Source of the DNA: Clavelina lepadiformis | Lineage: Eukaryota > Chordata > Ascidiacea > Aplousobranchia > Clavelinidae | Direction: 5' to 3' | Assembly (NCBI RefSeq): GCF_947623445.1 | Contig: NC_135244.1 | Span: forward strand, 6,944,001-7,008,000 | Length of the DNA: 64,000 bases | In this document: positions 47,698-59,600 of the stretch, in pieces | Position numbering within the stretch: the first letter of the stretch is position 1 | Layout: each line of letters opens with the position of its first letter | Made by a program: the position numbers and the translations under genes | Notes under the pieces: generated by a model | What the model saw: the letters and a program-made list of their open reading frames with translations, nothing else | Databases searched by the model: none | Told to the model about the DNA's origin: nothing

Positions 47698-49074
47698 TCA
47701 CCCGACACTGAGGGCGCATCCGGTAGGCACCTTGACGGGTCTACTAATTACATTGAAAGTGTCGTTCTCGAAAACCGATGCCATGTACACAACAAAGGTT
47801 TCATCGCAGTTGAATGAGAAGAACTTTCTAACGTAACAAGTTTTCGTGAAAAAGGTTTGGTACATATGGAGTTCTGTAAAAAAATGAGCAAAGTTAAGTA
47901 TTTTTAGTATAACGATTGGCTACCACCTTGGTGTGCAGGTCGAAAGTTTTCCAAAAGATTTTTTCAACAAGGTTGGAAATTTTTGTCTTACCTGGATTTT
48001 GGAAAAGTTCAAGAACCTCTCCAGTCTCTGCATCCAAACCAAACAATATCGTTGTTCTTTTTGGTTCGCCACGCATGCAAGGATTTCCAGGGATGTCACG
48101 TTTCGAACGCCTCAAAGTTGTTTCAGCGTTCTCTAGTGACCTCCGACGGCGATCTGAGGTGGAACCAGCAACAGATAAAATGCGACCAGAATGTCGCATT
48201 AAATTATCCACATCTGCAGTGACAAATTACTCAGGTAATGATTCGTATCTTTTTCATTGCAATGTAAAAAAGCTTGGTCATAAATAAAAAGCTTATTAAA
48301 CATTATAAATAAACAAACCAACAAGAAAACGAACGACAGAAGACTTCAAGCGTTTTTGGAGAAACAATTAGGTAAAGTGATTTGAATAGTGTCTCGATGG
48401 ATCACTTACATCCACTCAAGCCACCGATGGTGTCTTCTGGCTCCACTTTATCCCAGTGGTTCTTGGAAGTCATGTACATGGCGGTGGCCTCAAGCATCTT
48501 TGTTCGATCCTCGAGTGCCATGAGGCAAGATTTCATTGAGCGCAGCGGGTTTTCCTCGTTGCACATTTGTATGGTTACAGGTTCATACTGAAGCCAAAAG
48601 TAGCCTAAATTCTTTTTTTTGAAACAATTCTTACAATGACAAGAATTTGTTAACAAGCAGAATACTATCCATTCAACAAGGTGGAAGAAAAATGGTGGAA
48701 AAAAACAAATTGTTGGGACTGGGAACTGCGAGTTCTTCAAGAAAAAAACAAGATCCAAGAAACTAGCGAGTTTATACTTGATTTATAATAGATTTCATTA
48801 AGCTTACCTTTCGTTCTGCCTCGTTTAGCATCATTTGCGTATAGTCTATGAGTGATATAGCATACGCAGCGTTTTCCCAACATCGCATGGTGCATATAAA
48901 AATTAGATACCAAAAAGTCTGTAAATAGAAACAATCTTAGCATTATGGCTGATGAAGTGATGTGTATTAACAAATATTGTTGATACAATTACACTGTATG
49001 TATAAGGTTTTGCTTTATGAAGAAAATGTATTTTATTCGAATATTAAATAGCCTTTCGATCCTCTTACCTTCAT
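47698..49074 (-). CDS. secreted four-cysteine preproprotein, paralogue C
   Basis: First member of the trio in transcription order, 230 residues like A. Exons 49074-49069, 48918-48808, 48587-48410, 48213-47992, 47873-47698. First exon codes Met-Lys; signal peptide core TFWYLIFICTM. The pro-region holds the paired cysteines, NHWDKVE and IGGLSGYVDNLM; the furin-type site RSKR sits at 134-137, exactly as RTKR in A. The mature part starts DIPGNPCMRG, with ILFGLDAETGEVLEL, YQTFFTKTC, C-x9-C and SRPVKVPTGCALSVG. The cysteine spacing is identical to A. Possible N-glycosylation at ENDT (NDT). Function unknown; a secreted ligand or peptide is inferred. Confidence 0.85.
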
Positions 49075-50298
49075 AACATCTAATTAAATGATATACGCAG
49101 TAAACTATTTACTCAAGTTTTACAGATTTTCTGGCCGTTTTACATTGCTTCCTGCGAAATTGAGAAACACAGAGATTACATTCATGCAGTGGTAAAATAG
49201 TTTGTAGTGCAAGTTTTTGCTTACAATATCATACATATCCTAAACGAGTACAATTATTTCATTCCATAATCATCACGTTCTTTTTTGTGATAAATTTTAG
49301 CTTGAATTTACAAGTATACTTCTTACAGTAGCTGCTTGCTTATTGAGACTTCTACTTTTCATGAAATTCGTCACGACCTTTTATATGTGGGCCAACAATC
49401 CAATCAAGATACACACCTTTAGTTTTCGGTATAGCAGTAGTATTTATCGCGTTACTAGCCACGTATTAAGTTCGGAAAATGAAGTATATTGCAATTAGAA
49501 TAAGGTGTTCTTGAATTGTTATTTGGCTACGACATAATAACCGATAAGAGACATATAATTATACAACACACTGGTCAAAAACAACATATCATTTACATAT
49601 TACCTGTAATAGCTCACGTTAGAGTTCTAGTGACAAATATAAAGAGCAGTTTTTAAATGTACCATTTTACTAGTAAGAAAAATTTACTTTACAAGTAAAA
49701 TCAAACAAATTGCGAAAGTTGTACTTAAAACTCTAGTATGTAGGAAAATAAGTGCAATAAAAACGAATGTTTTTCAGATGAGGTTACGTTTCCTAAACAA
49801 AAAGAATTCACGCAACTTTCTGCAATTTTTCTTATGTTATTAGTTGCTTGGAAAAAAAGCAAGTTTTGATAAGTCATTTAATTTTTCTGAAAGAGAATCT
49901 GTACGACGTAACAAGTCTACAATAGCATGATGCTATGCATTTTTGGTCTCAGGAATTGTAACAACCTTAAAACCACACTGTCACGATTAAGAAATTACAT
50001 GCGGTTGTTAAATTAAACTCTGTATTCTCACGGAAGCAATTGCTAAATAACAAATATTCTAAATGGTATGTCAGGGTGAGGTTATTATATCATGCGAGCC
50101 AAATCGTGATAGCTCAAACACACGCAAATCCATCAAGCTGTCGAAAATTTCGTCTGCTCCATTATTAATAGTAGAATAATAAGCCATTGGACAGCTGACA
50201 TTGTATTTTTAAAAATGAAAATTTACCAAATACGATGAAGTTCGTATTACGTCATTGCTTTGTTGATCACGTTGTTTGCACTGCTAACATCTTATATT
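49075..50298. other. no recognised feature
   Basis: Upstream region of paralogue C; AT-rich, no further paralogue found. Confidence 0.4.
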
Positions 50299-50547
50299 AA
50301 CCGGTTTGAACCAGGTTATCCGTTTCCTGGTTACTTATTCAGTAACTTATTACAAACAGGATATTATTTTCATGTGGTTTCGTATTGAGTTACTTGTTTG
50401 CAGATAAAGTTGATTACATGCTACAGAGTTACTTGTTCATCTGTTCTATTCTAATTATTCTCAAACATAGATATTTTGAACAAGTAACCGATCAATTCAA
50501 TTTCTGCTCCGTAACCAGGAAACCGGTAACCAGCTTCACACCGGTCT
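50299..50547. repeat. inverted-repeat element (MITE-like)
   Basis: About 36-bp imperfect inverted ends: aaccggtttgaaccaggtta followed by tccgtttcctggttac on the left, and the inverse of gtaaccaggaaaccggtaac plus cagcttcacaccggt on the right. Length about 250 bp, no coding capacity; target duplication unclear. Confidence 0.6.
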
Positions 50548-51257
50548 TATTGCATAGTTTCTGTCTCTCAGAAGAACCAATCATGGTGATAGAATCAACT
50601 AGGTAATATTTGCTGTTTGATGTGCTATAAGTACATTTTTCACAAAACTGTGGGTTTTATGTGAATTGCAGAGCTTAATTCCTCGATAAAATATGATACA
50701 AATTATATTCACAGACATAGTAACTTTCACGCTTTCATATTTATTCATATTTGTTAATATTTAGATGTTCCTAAATTTGATAAAGCTTGATGATTGAAAA
50801 ATAGCCGAAAACAGTTCCTCGGAGCATGCTGGTGGGGTTTTCAGTAAGAAAATATCATTGTCAAAAAATCAATTAATCAAACGTGTGCCACTCAGTAGAA
50901 TACACAATGTGAATAATGTCAAACACTATTGAGTACTAGCCAATGATCATTTTATTTTTCCCTCTTCACTTCACGAGCACTTGAAAACAAAGCACTGCCT
51001 TGTTGAAGTGCTTTAAAATGAAAGTGTGGGGAGATGCACAGAACCGTTTCGCTTAGCAACATTACTAAGGTTTTCTAAAGTTGACTGTTGTAAGTCAGGT
51101 TAACTGGGCCACAAAATCAGGTCTATATCAATCTTACATTGATTTAATACAGTAAATAGCACGCCTACATAATTTAAATAAGAATTCAGGTAAAAAAGTT
51201 TTGCAGAACAAAAACAGTGGCCTTGAAAGCAAGCGAGCTTTCATATATATCATAAAA
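50548..51257. other. upstream region of the 428-residue gene
   Basis: No other gene recognised. An acceptor-like ttttgcag ends at 51209, about 50 nt before the chosen start, so a non-coding 5' exon or a trans-spliced leader is possible. Confidence 0.4.
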
Positions 51258-53802
51258 ATGACCTGCGGTGTACTAAACCACAATTATGCTGCTCATCTTC
51301 AGCAATTTCCAAGAGAATGGAATCGACCGTTTTCAAGTCCACCTTACGCGTATGGTAAGTCAGATCGCTTCGGTAACGACAGAGACTTCAAACAAATGAA
51401 CCCACAGTACTTGAAACAAAAATACTTTGTAAAATTCTAGTTAAGTTAAGCAAGTTTTAACTTTATGCTAGGTAGTCCTTCGTGTTCTCGCAAGTTAAGT
51501 GATCGTTTCCGTAGAATGCGTTTGCGAGCCAGTGCACCCACCCCAGGAGAAATTCATTTGCGGAAGCAATGGCAAAAAAACAGCGCTTTGTGCAACAGAA
51601 TGACTCTCTCTTCTCAACGAAGCACGAGCAAGAATAAATACGTGACGATGCCTAGAGAAAATATTGCTTTACTTCCGAAATATTCTCAAGTACATTGACT
51701 GAATAGCTATTCGAAGAAAATAGATAAAATATATTTTGATATAAACATCATTAACTATTTTAGTGTCCAAGAAAGCAAGTCTTACCGAGTAGACCAAATA
51801 CATCAGCAGCAACGCGAAGAGTTGGGATTCTAAAAACAAATACAACCCCCGTACAATCTCCTGACAGGATATCATGCCAAGTAAACAATGCAAGAAGCAT
51901 AAAAATTTTCAACTTTTTTATTTCGTACAAAATACATGATTACTTGAAGGTCTAGACCAGGGGTGGGCAAACTGCGGCTCTCCGGCATGTTTTTTGTGGC
52001 TCTTCTAGTCGAATCGTAAAATTCCAAAAAAATTGTAAAGGCTACCAAGAGTACCGTTTATGAACGTTTCTGTCTATTTTTTCTTTATTTAGGCCAGCAT
52101 TTCGTTTATGACGTAACACTAGACATAGAGTCCGACATTGTTTTCAGGTATATATTCTATAGTCTATACTCTATGGCAAAGGTTGTCAAAGTGCGCCTCG
52201 CCGACATGTTTTTTATGGGTCTTCTAGCTAAAAAGTAATATCCCAAAATGACTACTAATAATATAATAACCAAATTGACAATCGTTACTGATTTTGCGGC
52301 TCGCTGGTGTTCATATTTTTCCGCAAGTGACTCTTTCATTGAACAAGTTTGTCCACCCCTGGTCTAGACTCTAGACTCTAGAGGAATATATATACAATCT
52401 AATCTAATTTCTATACAAATCACTTTATGCAGGCGACGTTATTAGCTCGTTCAAATGGAAGATTTTTGCACCGTCTGCAACAAGACCGATGTCACTCGGC
52501 TTCAAGACTAGGCTCTTTAACACCAACGAGAAAAGTTTCAGCAGTTGCTGCTAGCAAATCTGCCATCGAAGAATTGCGTTCATCTACCTTTGCGTCTACC
52601 TCAAATTCACTTAGCCATCTTCAGAAAACAAGCACAAAAACTGCTGAAGGTGAAATGGAATGCAACAAATGTATTCAGGAAAAACCGAGGAATTCCAGTG
52701 CCCAGAAAACTTCCCAGCAAAGATGCAAGCTAATTTACGGCAAGCAGAAGTCAGTGAAAGACGGACGCCAAACTTTGCAACAGGTATATAGTACTACATC
52801 GTACGGTGACAGTCCCATCAGCATTAAATCTGTCTCTCCAGTGGAACACAAACATGGAAAAAAGAGCAAGACAAGTTCCGACAACACAAAACGGAGTACA
52901 AAAGTTTCTTCATCACCAACTCAGTTTAGAGAAGGACCAAAATATAGAGTCAGTTGTTCAGATGGTATCAAAGTACTAGAAACTTCATTGCTTCAAACAA
53001 AAGCTTTACGTAATGACATTCCTAAAAAGGAGGAGGAAGCAAACCGAAAATCAAAGCCAATCCAATCAGTAAGGACTGCTTGAATCACATGAATGAATTC
53101 TAATTTTACAAAGTGCAGACTGCTTACCTTTTTTCAATTAAACTGTTAACCTATACAAGGTTTAACGTAAAAGGTAGCTAACAATAATAATGAATCGGCT
53201 TGTTACAAAGCTGCACATGTTGAAAGAGTTATAGCTTAAGCTAGAAAGATATTAACATGAGATTTTGCAGGTACCTCGTTACTGCATTCGAGAAATAAAC
53301 CGATTAAAACGAAGTTACTTACAAAACAAACACAATCAGTAAGTTAGCAGAATAACATCATTCATTTGGTTATCTTATTTGATTTTAGTTTTTGTAGATT
53401 ATTAATTTATTTTGCTTCTGTATTGGTGGTAATTACTAATTAGGTTGCAGTATTTTGACTTATGGGCTATGTTAAACGCCTATAATCTACTAAAAATCTG
53501 TCCTGTTACGGTAATACCGTGGTTCTTTGAATAGGCCTCAATCAAACACTCCCCCTCCGTCTCCAACGAATCTTCTTCAACCTCCACAATTTGTTCGAGC
53601 GCAAACAGCCGATCCCAGCTTCATGAGGAGGGCAAAAACTGCTGATGAAGTGCACGATGGCAATTCAATACTCGAAGAAGCTTGTCACCGAAATGGCTGG
53701 TTCGAGAATAATCAAGATCCAGAAATTACATGGAGAATTGTGTCATGGCTGGAAAAAGTTGAGAATAATCCGCTTTTTTATTACGGATTCGACACCGAGT
53801 AG
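51258..53802 (+). CDS. uncharacterised 428-residue basic protein
   Basis: Five exons join in phase: 51258-51354, 51472-51689, 52433-53068, 53271-53338, 53535-53802. I do not recognise the family. The N-terminus (MTCGVLNHNYAAHLQQFPREW) contains a PREWNRPFSSPPYAYG segment; then a basic, Arg/Lys/Ser-rich and probably disordered region with many SxS and SSS stretches and two CxxC-like cysteines (ECNKC); near the end a proline-rich SNTPPPSPTNLLQPP, two similar boxes (VRAQTADPSF and RRAKTADEVHD), and a compact acidic/aromatic C-terminus with WRIVSWLEKVENNPLFYYG. The paired R.xTAD boxes look like conserved short motifs. No signal peptide or membrane segment. A hAT-type MITE sits in the second intron. 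AATAAA follows the stop by about 100 nt. Confidence 0.72.
51958..52361. mobile_element. hAT-type MITE in intron
   Basis: Ends caggggtgggcaaactgcgg / aagtttgtccacccctg; perfect gtctagac duplications at 51950-51957 and 52362-52369. 404 bp, non-coding, within the second intron of the 428-residue gene. Confidence 0.92.
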
Positions 53803-53900
53803 TATGCCTAAGACTAAAATTTTCTTCTTTTAACTCCTTCAATATCATGATCTCTTCTAATGATATTTTTTTTTCTGGTGGCTGTGTGGAGATATGGTGC

Positions 53901-53906
53901 AATAAA
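53901..53906 (+). terminator. polyadenylation signal
   Basis: AATAAA about 100 nt after the stop of the 428-residue protein gene, followed by T-rich sequence. Confidence 0.6.
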
Positions 53907-54880
53907 AATTTTCAAAATTTCCTTTTTTTTTCTGCAAACGAGTTTTCTTTAACCTGGTTTTACCCAGGTGAATTGCTTTATTTTGGAATATCGTTACTAA
54001 ATTTTCTGATGTAGAAAAGAGGAGTTTAAAAATATCGCTGCATGATTCGTTGCACCACCGTACTGTAGCCTACATATTTAAATAGAAGCATACAGTTTAT
54101 GCATTAGGCTACTTTATTGAAAAGTTTGTGTACCAGCAAGCAAATTTATTTGAGAATTCAATCAATCATTTTATTTTTTGTCAAAAGTGTGGTGGAAACG
54201 AAAAATCAAGCCAGTTGCTACTAGCACGCGCCAATGAATGGGAAAATATTACAAAGCCGAAATCGCTTAAAACGTGTTCAAAAATACTTATGATAATAAT
54301 TGCTGGTAACAACTTACACGGCCACTAAACATATAATTAGATCACAAAACATAAGCTGAAAAAAGTGAAATTGAGCAGAGGTAGTGTACTCAAGCAACAG
54401 ATGATTGAAAATTACTTCAATGCTGTACATCAATGGATAGGAAAACAAAACCCACCGTAAAAGAAACCCAATCTCGGGTAGGAGCCCGGTTTCAGGCGGC
54501 CGTAACACTAATGAAGGGCGTTGTTGATGAGCCCGAGTTTGTGCAGCAAAAATGGTCACTAATGATAACCTTTGGAAGATGTGATGACTGATGACAATAC
54601 TGCTTGTTTCATAATGAAATTTTCTTTAGTACATCAACAGTGTTGTATGGAGAAAGAAACCAATGCTGTCCAATAGATGGCAGTGCTGAAAGGAAACCCT
54701 TCTCATTCTAAAATAAAATCAAACTTACTCTTACTACAAAAAATCAAAAACATTTTAAAAGATTATTTATGACAAAATGTCTCACTGCTTAAATATATTT
54801 GCTTTTTCCATTGTTCGCAATTTTACTCTAGTCTATATTGTACAGTTTATGTATAGGCGTCTGTAAAATGTTAAACTAAA
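53907..54880. other. no recognised feature
   Basis: Spacer; short open frames only. Confidence 0.4.
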
Positions 54881-55110
54881 ACTACGAGGTTTCCATAAAA
54901 CCTGGGTACATGGGGAATTTTACTAAATCATTTATTTTTTTTCATTCTAGGTTGAATGGTGGTTCTGTACAAAGAAGAACGAATCGAGTTTATACTCTTA
55001 AGTGGACGAGAAGGATGGTCTTATCGTAAGGATCTTCTTATTTTTAACCATGTACGCAGACTTTGTGGATGCCCTATAGAAGTATGCATTATGATTACCA
55101 AGGTATAGCT
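54881..55110 (+). mobile_element. mariner-like transposon fragment
   Basis: Begins with actacgaggtttccataaaa, like the tacgagg ends of some mariner-type elements, and then an open frame from 54956 of about 50 codons: MVVLYKEERIEFILLSGREG, WSYRK and so on. This resembles the N-terminal helix-turn-helix (YxxEERxxxxLLxGRxGWSxR) of certain mariner-like transposases. The rest of the transposase, including the catalytic domain and the right end, is missing. Confidence 0.5.
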
Positions 55111-55224
55111 AAAGTTTTACATTGCCTGTTTTCCACCCTTTAACTGTGAACATACCTTGCACGATGTGTCTATGAGCAAACAATAAACCTATTTTTAGTA
55201 ACGTTTGTTACAAGCAATACACTG

Positions 55225-55462
55225 CAGGGGTTCCCAAATGGGGGTACAAGATTGAACATCAAGGGGTTCGAAGATCCTTGGGCCACAGAGCAGCTTTTCA
55301 AACACCGCTTTTGAAATACCGGTTTAACGTTTAATTGTGCTATAAAAGAAATTTAATTTAGCAATATATATATGAAAAATTCCATCAGAATATTTTTGGG
55401 GGTACGAAGAATGCTCTGACCTGACAAAGGGGTACGAGGAGAAAAAAGGTTGGGAACCCCTG
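55225..55462. mobile_element. hAT-type MITE
   Basis: Inverted ends caggggttcccaaatggggg / ttgggaacccctg. Flanks caatacac(tg) and caatacag suggest an 8-bp duplication with slight end divergence. ggggta words recur near both ends. Non-coding, 238 bp. Confidence 0.8.
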
Positions 55463-56073
55463 CAATACAGAATATAGGCCTACTTAAAATAGAATACAAC
55501 ATAAGCGTTTTCAGAGAAGATAATAACCTAAACTATCAAAGAGTGCTAACAGAATAACGATAGTTCGGGAATTTGATTTCACCTCATAGTGAATCCGCAG
55601 TTTAGGATTGCCCAAAAGATAAATCATTTGATGACGTCATTTACTGCGGAAGTTAGAACTCAAACAATATGCTTCAACTGCTGTAAGTTGGTGCTGCAAG
55701 TTGGCTTCTGAAATAAGCGTAGGTTCATAAGCAAAACTTTTCTCAACGTCATGCGAAGCTGAGCACTAAGTCACTATTAGCTATATGCGTTATTTTGGGG
55801 TTTTCATTTTAACCTGTAGGCCTATAGCCTGTCTCATGATCTCGCGTAGCAGACTATAGCCTAGGCCTAGGCTATAACTCGGTACGCAGTAGGCTGAACT
55901 TGCCCATAGGCCTAGCCTAGTAGAAAGAGTGGCAGCTTCACGCTCGACATTCATCAACATGCACGCCAACCTTTTTATCTTCATGCAGATTTATAATAGG
56001 GTTGCCCAAGCAGAAAGAACTTGTATCTAGGGCAGAAGTGCACCATCAAATGACGTCACAATTTGAATAGCTT

Positions 56074-56120
56074 GGGTCTAGTACACAAATGCGTTAACCA
56101 TGTGGTTGTGCACTAGACCC
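56074..56120. repeat. palindromic repeat, copy 1
   Basis: gggtctagtacac on the left is inverted as gtgcactagaccc on the right, 47 bp in all. The preceding tgacgtcacaatttgaatag is repeated at 56374. Confidence 0.75.
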
Positions 56121-56345
56121 ATATAAGATTTTGAATATTTAACAAATTTTTCTATGCACTTTACAAGTTTTCTTCCTCCCATTACAGCATAATTTAAGTA
56201 CAAACTTGTATTACACAACAAATCAAATAAAATATATGATCAACCTAGTGTAACGGTTTCATTCATAATTTAAAAAAATTAGCATTAGCTTAAATTTAGT
56301 TTTATTGTTGCTAAAAGAAAACTAGTTGGATTGTTAACATTAATA

Positions 56346-56447
56346 GGGTCTAGTATACAGGTTTACAACCACATGACGTCACAATTTGAATAGCTGGGAT
56401 CTAGTATACAAAAGCATCCTGTGGTTGGGCACCTGAATACTAGACCC
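56346..56447. repeat. palindromic repeat, copy 2 (nested)
   Basis: Starts gggtctagtatacaggttta and ends with the inverse (gaatactagaccc); it contains tgacgtcacaatttgaatag followed by gggatctagta, so it repeats the layout of copy 1 within a larger inverted unit. Confidence 0.7.
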
Positions 56448-56616
56448 ATATATATTTCATGGTATGTTGATATGTTATAGCGTATGACATGTTTGCCGCG
56501 TCTATCATAAAACAAGAATAATGAAGTTTATATGTAGATAAGCTGCATAAAAAGTTTTTAGTTTATATAGTGAAAAAGCTGGTAAATTAATAGCATTTAG
56601 TTATCTAATCTCGAAA

Positions 56617-59600
56617 ATGGATGAAAAAAAGCCTTTGAAGAAGCTTAGTGAGGAGAGTCTAACAAAGCAACCTGATGAGGTGTTTGACCTTCTTGAAAAG
56701 CTTGGGGAAGGCGCATATGGATGTGTATTCAAAGCCATTTACAAAGAGGCTGGCCAAGTGGTGGCCATTAAGCAAGTTCCTGTTGAATCTGATCTGCAAG
56801 AAATCATTAAAGAAATAGCCATCATGCAGCAATGCGATTCAACTTATGTTGTCAAATATTACGGAAGCTATTTTAAAAACACTGATCTGTGGATTGTCAT
56901 GGAGTACTGTGGTGCAGGCTCTGTGTCAGACATTATCCGATTAAGGAGGAAAACGCTCACCGAGGATGAAATTGCCACCGTCCTTCGAGACACTCTCAAA
57001 GGTCTTGAGTATTTACACTTTATGAGAAAGATTCACAGAGATGTTAAAGCTGGGAATATTTTACTGAACACTAATGGTCATAGCAAGCTTGCAGATTTTG
57101 GTGTGGCAGGGCAGCTGACCGACACCATGGCAAAGCGTAATACTGTCATTGGAACTCCATTTTGGATGGCCCCTGAAGTCATTCAAGAGATAGGGTGAGT
57201 TATGGTTTTTTTATTTGCTGCTGCTACAAACCTACCTGTTTGTAGTAATACAAATATCAAGTAATTTATTAAATGACTAAATATTCACCAAATTTAGGTT
57301 TGCGATCATTTGTTATCAGGCCATAAGATATATGTGTACCAGATATTTTTAGTGCATCTTAGCAAGCTTAGCATCATGTGGAACAAATACTTTCAATTTT
57401 GTTGTTTTACAAGGTTTTATTACAAACTTAACATTTTTTCTTAATCAACACAACTTCTTGATTGTAACCAAGCAGTTAATATTGTATTAGTATTATTGTA
57501 TTATTTTTATTATGTTTTGGTACAGTTATTATGACGCTGTATTAAGAAAGTTCAGTTATGAATATTATTATCAATTCTCTTGGCAGATACGACTGTGTAG
57601 CTGACATATGGTCACTGGGAATAACTGCTATAGAAATAGCAGAAGGCAAACCACCATACTCTGATATTCATCCCATGCGTGCAATATTCATGATTCCAAC
57701 TAAACCACCTCCAACCTTCAGAGACCCAGAAAAGTATGTGCTTTGATGTGTAGTTTTATTAAATTCATTTTTTCTTGTATTGGACAGCAGATGTGGTTAA
57801 CCAGTTATCAGTGAACATTATATTGGTTTACTTAATGTTTATTGTTTCCATAGCAACTAAATCCTTTATCAAGTACCCACTTGTGCTAAATATTGATAAT
57901 AACATGTTAAGTGCTATACAGAATACTGGTTTGGCAATTAAACGTAAATGATTTTCAGGCTTAGCATAAATTACATTTATTAAACACAATATAAACATTT
58001 TAGTGGTTGGTTGCTGGGTTTGTTAATAATTAAGTGTGTATGAAATGTACAAGCATCTCTTTGTGTAAACTGCCTCAGTAAAGTCGTGACATGTATAGTA
58101 TGACCTATAAATCCATTGGGAGAGATGGAATTGACAAAGTTGATCCATTTTTGTTAATGGCCTGAGTGTTTAAGAGTGTTGTTTTTTGCTTGACTCATTA
58201 TGAGTTACTGAAAATAACTTCTACACCATGGGGAGAATCTTTTTTGGGAGTATTGATCCAATAAGTACTGATATTTTTTATTTGGCATATCATGATGATA
58301 TCTGTTTAAGTGATAGGATTTCATTCAAGTTTGAGTACCAGTGGCAGTGTATTTGGCAATTTACAAACAATTGTAATTGATAGTTCTCTGTTTGTTTTTG
58401 TGAAAAGCAACTTAAAAAATGCACCACAGTTCTGATTTGCTCTGTATTTTTAAAGTTAAAATTAAGCATTACACGAAAAACAGTTTTTGTTTATTGGGAA
58501 AGACTTTTTACATTGTAGTTATTTCCACTTCTCTTCATTCTAATTAACTCCTGCAGCATGGTAATAGAAGTATTAACTAATGCAATACCTCTTTCATACT
58601 GCTCTATTTTCTTACTTAGGTTTATTTTGTTCTATAAATTCTTTACATACATGTTTTACTTCATTACTATGATTGTCTAGAGCAGGGCTTCTCAAACTTT
58701 TTTGTTCTGCGACCCCATTTTGAAAAAGATATTTCTTTGCGACCCCATTATGGGGACATTCACGTTAATGACATTAAAACGGGGTTAGTTCTTTTGTCTA
58801 TTAAGACTAGGGTTAATTAGGATATCAATAATTTTTACTATCTGGATAACGGATATATCCGGATATTTCCATTTAGTTAACCGGTTAACCAGCTAATTAC
58901 CACTAAACAAAACAGACCCAATTTGTTTCGGTTATTTTGGGCTTTATAATTCAATTACTGAAGTAGCAAAACAATATCGAAAGGAACATGAAAACAACAA
59001 CAATGAAACATGAAATAAAGCAACGAATGAAAACAAGAAATAACAAACGAATAATCCTACCCTAATTAAGACTATAACAAAACAATACAAATGCACCCAA
59101 TTCACGAATCATAAAATCGAATCCATAGGTTCCTTCAGAAACTAGTAACTAGGCTACTCTGAAATCATAATGCGAGTGGTAAGGATACTTTTGGTCAGCA
59201 CGTTACAGCAATGATAGCGTAACAATGTATCAATTGTTACGATGGGTTATATTTTATCGTTCGACATTTCACACCAACGGTTGCGGTCAATCCTTAAAAA
59301 ACACATTTCTTGGAAATGGATAGCCTATTAACATGACAATAAAAATATTTAATAGCCTTTTTCCATGTGCACAGGCCGGGCTGGTTGTAAAGTCATCAAG
59401 GACCGCTTACATAACGGCCCTAAAATGCAGTCATTTCCATGTGATTTTTTGAAAAACTTGGCCACTTCAGATTGACATCATGGCAAGACTACATCCTACC
59501 GGCACTAGACTAAATTAAACTATTTCATTACGACCCCAAAATTTCATTACGCGACCCCATTTGGGGTCGCGACCCATAGTTTGAGAAGCCCTGGTCTAGA

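Larger units (their letters stand above)
55463..56616. promoter_or_regulatory. MST kinase upstream region with three CRE octamers
   Basis: Three perfect TGACGTCA palindromes lie at 55632-55639, 56051-56058 and 56374-56381, i.e. within 1 kb of the kinase start codon. This octamer is the consensus binding site of CREB/ATF factors. Two of the three sit in the palindromic repeats described separately. Function is inferred from motif only; no TATA box is evident close to the start. Confidence 0.4.

Noticed and set aside
39023-49074. IL-17-like assignment for the secreted trio
   Set aside because: IL-17 proteins have a C-x4-C pair and a terminal CxC; the trio has C-x9-C and a single terminal cysteine, so the neurotrophin/Spaetzle comparison fits better though unproven.
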